5,012 nt of DNA from an uncultured Johnsonella sp. (GTDB lineage: Bacteria; Bacillota; Clostridia; Lachnospirales; Lachnospiraceae), in the NCBI GenBank assembly GCA_905373785.1, contig CAJPUK010000143.1:1-5012 (forward strand), in the 5' to 3' direction. This document shows positions 1 through 3,855 of this stretch, piece by piece; the first letter of the stretch is position 1; every line of letters starts with the position of its first letter. The translations under genes were made by a program, and so were the position numbers. The notes under the pieces are model-generated. The model was given only the letters and a program-made list of their open reading frames with translations. It ran no database searches and was not told where the DNA came from.

Positions 1-26
1 CCTACTATCTCCACAGGCGTTAATTC

Positions 27-52
27 GGGCAGTCCCTGCCCTATTGTTTTTT
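27..52 (+). terminator. Possible weak terminator hairpin at the left edge
   Basis: GGGCAG (27-32) and CTGCCC (36-41) form a perfect 6-bp stem with a 3-nt loop; five bases later comes TTTTTT (47-52). On the plus strand this could end a gene converging from the left, for which a frame ends in TAA at 21-23. The gap before the T-run and the unknown left context make it doubtful. On the minus strand no T-run follows. Bases 1-61 are otherwise unassigned: two minus-strand frames are open at the edge but neither has a credible start with a ribosome binding site. Confidence 0.25.
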
Positions 53-61
53 CTAATGCTC

Positions 62-568
62 TTACTCAATCAGATAGACATCAAAATATTGAACTCCGTG
101 AGCCAGGGCTTCCGGATATGAAGCGTAAAATATATCTACCGTATTACCTCTTACTGCACTTCCCTTATCTTCAACAGTATACACTATAGGACTGTCTCCA
201 AGTCTGATCTTAGTACCCGGAGGAAGTACAGCCCAATCAGCCGCAACAGTGTGTGCAACCTTAGGAAGGACTCCACTTGCGGTTTTCTGAGGATTAAGCT
301 CAGTACTGTCATTGTAACCAGTTGTCTTAAACTTACCTATATATGTTCCTTTAGCTTTTAATTTTGCTTCTTCGGCAAGTCTTGCTTCTTCGGCAAGTCT
401 TTCCGCCTCCTTTTCTTTTAACTCAAGTGCATATCCCGGACCTGATTTGGCATTGATCTCCATTTGTTTTTTACTGTCTACAGCTACAGCTGCCTTGGCA
501 GGTACATATGTACAAAGTGTAAATACAGAGGATAACGCAACAATGTAGGATAAAACTCGTCTAACCAT
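62..568 (-). CDS. Secreted 3D-domain protein, probable cell-wall-acting enzyme
   Basis: The protein has 168 residues. Residues 1-26 look like a signal peptide: Arg3-Arg4, a hydrophobic stretch 5-22, and AKA before a likely cleavage after A26. Residues 35-74 are a charged, probably helical spacer containing RLAEEA twice. Residues 77-168 are a 3D domain, named for its three aspartates, seen here as D111 (AADWAVLPPGT), D134 (VEDKG) and D145 (NTVDIFY), with the usual TASG at 97-100. 3D domains share the double-psi barrel fold of MltA lytic transglycosylases and occur in Firmicute wall proteins such as YocH, YabE and YuiC, so peptidoglycan cleavage outside the cell is likely; the substrate is inferred. 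The start at 568 is chosen because GGAGG (578-582) lies 9 nt upstream; an ATG at 571-573 is out of frame and only 4 nt from it. It has its own promoter. No LysM, SH3 or G5 binding domain is present, so this is a minimal member. Confidence 0.87.
   Translation of the reverse strand: MVRRVLSYIVALSSVFTLCTYVPAKAAVAVDSKKQMEINAKSGPGYALELKEKEAERLAEEARLAEEAKLKAKGTYIGKFKTTGYNDSTELNPQKTASGVLPKVAHTVAADWAVLPPGTKIRLGDSPIVYTVEDKGSAVRGNTVDIFYASYPEALAHGVQYFDVYLIE
364..401. repeat. 18-bp in-frame tandem duplication in the 3D gene
   Basis: An 18-bp unit is perfectly repeated at 366-383 and 384-401, with two further matching bases before it. It encodes the doubled RLAEEA of the helical spacer. Perfect identity at DNA level suggests recent duplication or a slippage-prone site that changes spacer length in six-residue steps. 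Confidence 0.75.
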
Positions 569-581
569 TTCATTTCACCTC

Positions 582-614
582 CAAAGTGATAAATAAAAGT
601 AGAAATTCACTTTG
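582..614 (-). repeat. 8-bp inverted repeat in the 3D gene leader
   Basis: CAAAGTGA (582-589) and TCACTTTG (607-614) are perfect complements around a 17-nt AT-rich loop. On the transcript the hairpin would start at or next to the 5' end and end on the first G of the GGAGG ribosome binding site (578-582). It could protect the 5' end or tune translation, or act as a DNA operator at the start site. Confidence 0.55.
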
Positions 615-618
615 TTAC

Positions 619-647
619 ATTATAATTACAAAAGTGTTAAAGGTCAA
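619..647 (-). promoter_or_regulatory. Promoter of the 3D-domain gene, SigA-like
   Basis: On the minus strand TTGACC (642-647) and a perfect TATAAT (619-624) are separated by 17 bp. The start would be near 612, giving a leader of about 45 nt. It makes the 3D gene independent of the lsr operon, although read-through from the operon is possible because no clear terminator separates them. Confidence 0.8.
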
Positions 648-695
648 TAGTGATAAGGTAAAATTAAACTTTTGTTCGATGCAAATACAACTAAG

Positions 696-716
696 ATCTG
701 TATAAGTTATACTGAT
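696..716. repeat. 21-bp quasi-palindrome after the cupin gene
   Basis: GTATAA (700-705) and TTATAC (707-712) are symmetric around G706, and after one mismatched pair the symmetry continues with ATC (696-698) and GAT (714-716). It starts 12 nt beyond the cupin stop. No T-run follows on either strand, so it is a poor intrinsic terminator; a protein-binding site or a 3'-end stem is possible. Confidence 0.45.
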
Positions 717-727
717 ACAAGGCTTGG

Positions 728-1093
728 TTATTTTTTATATTTTGAAGTATCATAGTCTTCAACTACAATCTTATCCACATCTTGAAAAGGAGCAAGAGTG
801 GAAACCATTTTTATAGGCTTATCATAATTATTAACACAATAATGTACTTCACCCGGTTCAATGTGGATAAAGTCTCCGACTTTTAAATGGTTAACCACAT
901 CATCAACCACTATATCGATCTCACCTTCAAGAATGTAGAAATTCTCTTCCATAACATTATGATAATGGGCTTCGAAGTCCTGTCCGGGCATAAATTGAAC
1001 CACTGCAAAGTTACTTCTTGGTCCCCTCATAAGGTATTTCGGACCGCTGTCTTTGAATCTGTATTCTCTTTCATTCTCATTTAATAAAAACAT
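728..1093 (-). CDS. Small single-domain cupin protein in the lsrRK operon
   Basis: This 121-residue protein is one cupin beta-barrel with both conserved motifs. Motif 1 runs from G37 to G57 with metal-ligand candidates H43, H45 and E50 (E49 is an alternative), followed by FYILEG. Motif 2 starts at GDF (73-75) and holds PGEVH, with H84 as the fourth ligand and N88 after it. All four ligands are present, so the protein probably binds a divalent metal and could be catalytic. Its start lies 1 nt after the lsrK stop and its AGGAGG (1098-1103) is inside the last lsrK codons, so it is co-transcribed and probably translationally coupled to lsrK. That context suggests a role with AI-2 (DPD) or phospho-DPD, such as isomerisation or ring opening, or ligand binding. 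This is inference; cupin sequence alone does not give the substrate. It is not similar to LsrG, which has an antibiotic-monooxygenase-type fold. Confidence 0.88.
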   Translation of the reverse strand: MFLLNENEREYRFKDSGPKYLMRGPRSNFAVVQFMPGQDFEAHYHNVMEENFYILEGEIDIVVDDVVNHLKVGDFIHIEPGEVHYCVNNYDKPIKMVSTLAPFQDVDKIVVEDYDTSKYKK

Positions 1094-1103
1094 ATTACCT
1101 CCT
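1091..1103 (-). promoter_or_regulatory. lsrK/cupin junction, RBS inside the lsrK tail
   Basis: AGGAGG (1098-1103) is read as the final Arg-Arg of lsrK, directly followed by its TAA (1095-1097), one T, and the cupin ATG (1091-1093). The spacing from AGGAGG to ATG is only 4 nt, rather short, so cupin translation may depend on ribosomes finishing lsrK. Confidence 0.8.
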
Positions 1104-2660
1104 ATTACTTCCGGGTGCAGCCCACATATGATTTGTTAAACCTAAGTCTGCTATTTCAAGTTCTTTGGCATACCAATTTTTCCATGAAGCAAACACATCA
1201 CTGTAAACTGCATAATTTTTTATATCCGGTTTATAAACGGCACTTATTTTTACCAGTTTTTTTGCCGTTTCAGATACATTTTTATATATACCCACACCCA
1301 CACCTGCCAGTATAGCGGCACCAAGGGCTGTAGCTTCTTTAACTTCGGGTACTCTTACCTCCAAACCTGTAGCATCGGCTAAGATTTGACACCATAGCGG
1401 ACTTTTTGAAGCTCCCGAAGCAAAGGTTATAAACTCAGGTTTATTTCCCGTTTGCTCATATACAAGCTCTATATGTCCACGAGTAAGCAAAGCGGCATTT
1501 TCAAGTATTGCTCTGTAGAAAGTATACTTGTTGAATTTTTCGGGATCCAAACTGAAATTTGAAAAAGCAGGAGCTGCATGTCTCCAGTTAGGATAGTCCA
1601 TAATGTCGGAAAAAGCACATTTCATACCGTAGCAACCTATAGGAACCTTGCTTGCTTTTTCATTCATCAAGTCATATACATCTCTACCTGCTTTTTTTGC
1701 CTCTTCCTTTTCATATTCGCAAAAGGCATCTCTGAACCAACGCATGATAAGTCCGGGATTAAAAGCTATCGCCTCGTATTGCCAAATGTTTTTAACTGCA
1801 TGACAATTAACTCTGACCTTGGACTTATCATCTATCGCAGGTGAAGAAGTATTATATTCATACTGCCAAAAGCTTCCGCCAAATACGGCAGCCTCAAAAT
1901 CATCAACTACTCCCACTCCTATACAGCCAAGCTGAGCATCTCCTCCGCCTACCACTATCGGAGTTCCTTCTTTAAGACCGGTTTCAAGAGCCGCATCTTT
2001 ATTGACTGTTGAGAATAAACTTCCCGACTCAATTATTTTAGGAAAGATATTGGGGCTTATGTCAAACTGTTTTGCAATATCAAGATCCCAGTCTCTTAAT
2101 TTCAAATTAACCAAACCGGTAGTGGAAGCATTGGACGGCTCACAGCAAAACTCACCGCTTAGCTTATATATAAGCCAGTCATTAAACATGGTAAGTTTAC
2201 TTATCTTTTTATATATATCGGGCTCTTTGTTCTTGATCCAAAGCAGACGGGGAATAGCATCCAGTGCACTGGTCTGACCGGTTTTTTTATAGACTTCAAG
2301 CTCAAGCTTCGGATTCTTGGTAATAATCTCTTCAGCTTCTTCCTTTGCTCTTGAGTCAACATTGGCACATGCCCATATCTCTTCGCCCTTATCATCATAA
2401 AGTACTATACCCTCACGCATACAGGTAGTGGATATGGCAGCAATTTCATCGGGGTTGGCACCTGCTTGTGATATAACACCTTTGATACATTCCTTAGTCA
2501 GTTCCCAGTTGGTTTTCCAGTCGAAGTTCATACTGCCGGGGTATTTGTCTTCTTTGTGATACCATTCCCTTGAGACGCAGCCGAGCTGATGACCTTCAAG
2601 GTCAAAGAGTACAGCTCTTACACTTCCGGTTCCGGCATCAATAGCCATCAGCGTTTTCAT
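1095..2660 (-). CDS. lsrK: LsrK, autoinducer-2 kinase (FGGY family)
   Basis: LsrK is a cytoplasmic kinase that uses ATP to phosphorylate open-chain DPD (AI-2), trapping it in the cell and making the LsrR inducer. The 521-residue protein matches my recollection of E. coli LsrK (about 530 aa) along its length: DAGTGSVR (8-15), GSMNFD (42-47), MREGIVLYDD (81-90), WACANVDSRA (96-105), AIPRLLW (135-141), RWFRDAFC (307-314), HAAPAFSNFSLDP (361-373) and HMWAAPG near the end. The FGGY catalytic aspartate is D241 in GGGDAQLG, and the C-terminal nucleotide-binding part includes GASKSPLW (416-423) and KEATALGAA (441-449). The N-terminus lacks the short extension of E. coli LsrK. The start overlaps the lsrR stop as ATGA, with GGAGGG at 2670-2675 placed 9 nt upstream. 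The last residues (SNRR) extend past the conserved APG because these codons also hold the cupin ribosome binding site. LsrK rather than xylulokinase or glycerol kinase is supported by both sequence and neighbours. Confidence 0.96.
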   Translation of the reverse strand: MKTLMAIDAGTGSVRAVLFDLEGHQLGCVSREWYHKEDKYPGSMNFDWKTNWELTKECIKGVISQAGANPDEIAAISTTCMREGIVLYDDKGEEIWACANVDSRAKEEAEEIITKNPKLELEVYKKTGQTSALDAIPRLLWIKNKEPDIYKKISKLTMFNDWLIYKLSGEFCCEPSNASTTGLVNLKLRDWDLDIAKQFDISPNIFPKIIESGSLFSTVNKDAALETGLKEGTPIVVGGGDAQLGCIGVGVVDDFEAAVFGGSFWQYEYNTSSPAIDDKSKVRVNCHAVKNIWQYEAIAFNPGLIMRWFRDAFCEYEKEEAKKAGRDVYDLMNEKASKVPIGCYGMKCAFSDIMDYPNWRHAAPAFSNFSLDPEKFNKYTFYRAILENAALLTRGHIELVYEQTGNKPEFITFASGASKSPLWCQILADATGLEVRVPEVKEATALGAAILAGVGVGIYKNVSETAKKLVKISAVYKPDIKNYAVYSDVFASWKNWYAKELEIADLGLTNHMWAAPGSNRR

Positions 2661-2675
2661 GATTCATAACCCTCC
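2657..2675 (-). promoter_or_regulatory. lsrR/lsrK coupling junction (ATGA overlap plus RBS)
   Basis: The lsrK ATG (2658-2660) and the lsrR TGA (2657-2659) share an ATGA. The lsrK ribosome binding site GGAGGG (2670-2675) lies within the last lsrR codons. Ribosomes ending lsrR can restart on lsrK, keeping repressor and kinase amounts linked. Confidence 0.85.
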
Positions 2676-3595
2676 AGATCTACTAATTTTGCGGCCGTTT
2701 CTTCATCGGTAATAAGCACATCAAGATATCCGCCTACCAGGGCTGCTTTGATAATGTCAAGCTTATGTATGCCTCCGGCTATTCCTATAACATTATTAAG
2801 AGCCTTTAATTGGAATAAAGAGGTGCTTATAAGTCTGTCTTCAAGCATACTTTGTATAGGAGTACCGTGTTTATCCACAAAGTGTGTCAGTATATCCCCT
2901 ACGGCTCCCTGCATGGACAGATAAGCAAAGTCATTTGCTGAGAGTATACCGTTTTTTAATATAGTAGCCGAACTGTCCATTGAGCCCAGTCCTATTATGG
3001 AAAATGATGCAAGCTCGGTCATTCTGCTGATTTCTATAACACTGGGTTCATTTAACAAAGCACGGCATACATACTTGTCCGAGAGCATGAGAGGACTGGG
3101 ATATAAATACAGCTTGGCATTAAATATATTGGACTGTGTATTAGGAAGATAGTAGCTTACGCCTCCGGTCAAAGAAACTACGGAGATAGGAACTTCCGTA
3201 GTCCTTGCAAGGTGATTGAGTACCTTGGAAGGGGTGTCTCCATACCCCATGTTGATATACATAGGATCCTGCATTTCAAGCATACGGTCTGAAATATAGG
3301 TAGCGGCAGACTGAGCAAGTACATCATTCATTCTTGAAGGCTCTTTTGGAGTAGGTATTACAAAAACATCCTCAAGCTTATATTTATCAAAAATAAGTTT
3401 TTCCAGGAGTCTTTTCTTTTCTTTATTTTGAGCTATCCTAAATTGAATAATTCCGTTTTGTTTGGCAAAGTCAAGAAGTTTAACAACTCTCATTCGTGAA
3501 ATACCCAGTTTTTCTGCTATAGCCTGCTGAGTTAAATTTTCAATATAATAATGCCAGGCAACTTTAGTTATTATCTCATCTTTATAATCAGTCAT
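2657..3595 (-). CDS. lsrR: LsrR, SorC-family repressor of the lsr genes
   Basis: LsrR represses lsr transcription until phospho-AI-2 binds. The 312-residue protein (E. coli LsrR is about 317) starts with a helix-turn-helix at about 21-42 (LTQQAIAEKLGISRMRVVKLL), followed by a SorC sugar-phosphate-binding domain (about 60-312) with GYGDTPSKV (118-126), SLTGGV (141-146), GAVGDIL (230-236) and GIAGGIHK (271-278). D234 and K278 align with E. coli Asp243 and Lys288, reported contacts of phospho-AI-2, with one residue less between them here, so induction by phospho-AI-2 is likely kept. The start is supported by AGGAGG at 3600-3605 and by the usual length. It is first in the lsrR-lsrK-cupin operon and divergent from lsrA, the same arrangement as lsrRK/lsrACDBFG in enterobacteria. 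Autoregulation is likely because candidate half-sites overlap its own promoter. Confidence 0.95.
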   Translation of the reverse strand: MTDYKDEIITKVAWHYYIENLTQQAIAEKLGISRMRVVKLLDFAKQNGIIQFRIAQNKEKKRLLEKLIFDKYKLEDVFVIPTPKEPSRMNDVLAQSAATYISDRMLEMQDPMYINMGYGDTPSKVLNHLARTTEVPISVVSLTGGVSYYLPNTQSNIFNAKLYLYPSPLMLSDKYVCRALLNEPSVIEISRMTELASFSIIGLGSMDSSATILKNGILSANDFAYLSMQGAVGDILTHFVDKHGTPIQSMLEDRLISTSLFQLKALNNVIGIAGGIHKLDIIKAALVGGYLDVLITDEETAAKLVDLEGYES

Positions 3596-3626
3596 ATTCC
3601 CTCCTTATTCATACAGATAAAATTTT

Positions 3627-3651
3627 TGAACATTAAATTTATTTTAGAACA
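3627..3651. promoter_or_regulatory. Candidate LsrR operator at the lsrR promoter
   Basis: GAACA occurs twice in the same direction, at 3628-3632 (as TTGAACA) and 3647-3651 (as AGAACAAAA), 19 bp apart, which is about two helical turns. The pair overlaps the predicted -10 and start of lsrR. TTGAACA resembles the half-site I recall for B. subtilis DeoR, a SorC-family relative (ATTGAACA...). Assignment to LsrR is inference from position and family. Confidence 0.4.
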
Positions 3652-3680
3652 AAATATCATATTTATAGTATAAATGTCAA
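3651..3680 (-). promoter_or_regulatory. lsrR-lsrK-cupin promoter, SigA-like
   Basis: On the minus strand the -35 is a perfect TTGACA (3675-3680). The -10 is weaker: either GATATT at 3653-3658 (16-bp spacer) or TATTTT at 3651-3656 (18-bp spacer) preceded by an extended TGA. The leader would be about 50 nt. A strong -35 with a poor -10 fits low basal repressor synthesis. A GAACA half-site (3647-3651) touches the -10 and the start point. Confidence 0.65.
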
Positions 3681-3728
3681 ACTTAAATATGCATAAACTT
3701 TATTAGCAATATATAGTAAAAATGCTAC

Positions 3729-3757
3729 TTGAATATTTTTGATATATAGGATATAAT
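3729..3757 (+). promoter_or_regulatory. lsrA promoter, SigA-like
   Basis: The -35 is TTGAAT at 3729-3734 and the -10 is a perfect TATAAT at 3752-3757, with a 17-bp spacer. Transcription would start near 3764, giving a leader of about 90 nt before lsrA. A TGAACA half-site lies about 14 bp after the predicted start, where a bound repressor could block the polymerase. Confidence 0.8.
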
Positions 3758-3769
3758 CTTTTACAAAAG

Positions 3770-3786
3770 TTTCAAGATGAACAAAT
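3770..3786. promoter_or_regulatory. Candidate LsrR operator downstream of the lsrA promoter
   Basis: The segment has TTCA (3771-3774) and TGAA (3778-3781) as inverted arms around AGA, and continues as GAACAAAT (3779-3786), sharing GAACAAA with the site at 3647. It sits just after the predicted lsrA start, a classic roadblock position. With only about 12 informative bases in AT-rich DNA, chance is not excluded. Confidence 0.35.
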
Positions 3787-3803
3787 GATATAGAAGATTA
3801 GTA

Positions 3804-3824
3804 TAGAAAATAGGCTATTTTTTA
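3804..3824 (+). repeat. Quasi-palindrome in the lsrA leader
   Basis: Arms AAAATAG (3807-3813) and CTATTTT (3815-3821) flank a single G. With one G-U pair at 3806/3822 the symmetry extends to 3804-3824, up to 10 pairs as RNA. It is AT-rich and weak, ends 17 nt before the lsrA ribosome binding site, and has no proper U-tract after it, so it may be an operator or leader hairpin rather than a terminator. Confidence 0.4.
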
Positions 3825-3855
3825 GTTGAATTAATTATTTCAGGAGGATCGGTTT

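Larger units (their letters stand above)
3596..3855. other. Divergent lsrR/lsrA control region
   Basis: These 260 nt contain no gene. In order they hold the lsrR ribosome binding site (AGGAGG, 3600-3605), two GAACA half-sites, the lsrR promoter, a 48-bp gap between the two -35 elements, the lsrA promoter, a third GAACA site, the leader quasi-palindrome and the lsrA ribosome binding site. The gap holds an 8-bp palindrome TATGCATA (3688-3695) between direct repeats AAACTTAA (3679-3686) and AAACTTTA (3695-3702). I see no convincing CcpA cre site, although E. coli lsr is under cAMP-CRP control. Confidence 0.75.

Noticed and set aside
1..61. On the minus strand, ATAGGGCAGGG...TAACGCCTG loosely recalls an internal part of bacterial RNase P RNA.
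   Set aside because: The conserved GAGGAAAGUCC core that must lie just upstream is absent; the preceding bases are the end of the 3D-domain gene. Treated as chance resemblance.
571..573. Alternative upstream ATG for the 3D-domain gene.
   Set aside because: It is out of frame with the 3D protein and only 4 nt from the GGAGG; the ATG at 566-568 is in frame with the signal peptide and well spaced.
696..716. Intrinsic terminator for the lsrR-lsrK-cupin operon.
   Set aside because: The stem is AT-rich, has almost no loop, and no T-run follows on the minus strand.
1095..2398. Open frames on the plus strand opposite lsrK and the cupin gene (for example 1115-1315, 1578-1844, 887-1084) and a second minus frame at 2201-2398.
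   Set aside because: They lie entirely within well-supported genes, have no matching ribosome binding sites and no recognisable protein features.
3596..3855. Riboswitch, CRISPR array, tRNA or insertion sequence in the intergenic regions.
   Set aside because: No recognisable aptamer core, spaced repeats, cloverleaf or terminal inverted repeats were seen; the regions are AT-rich promoter DNA.
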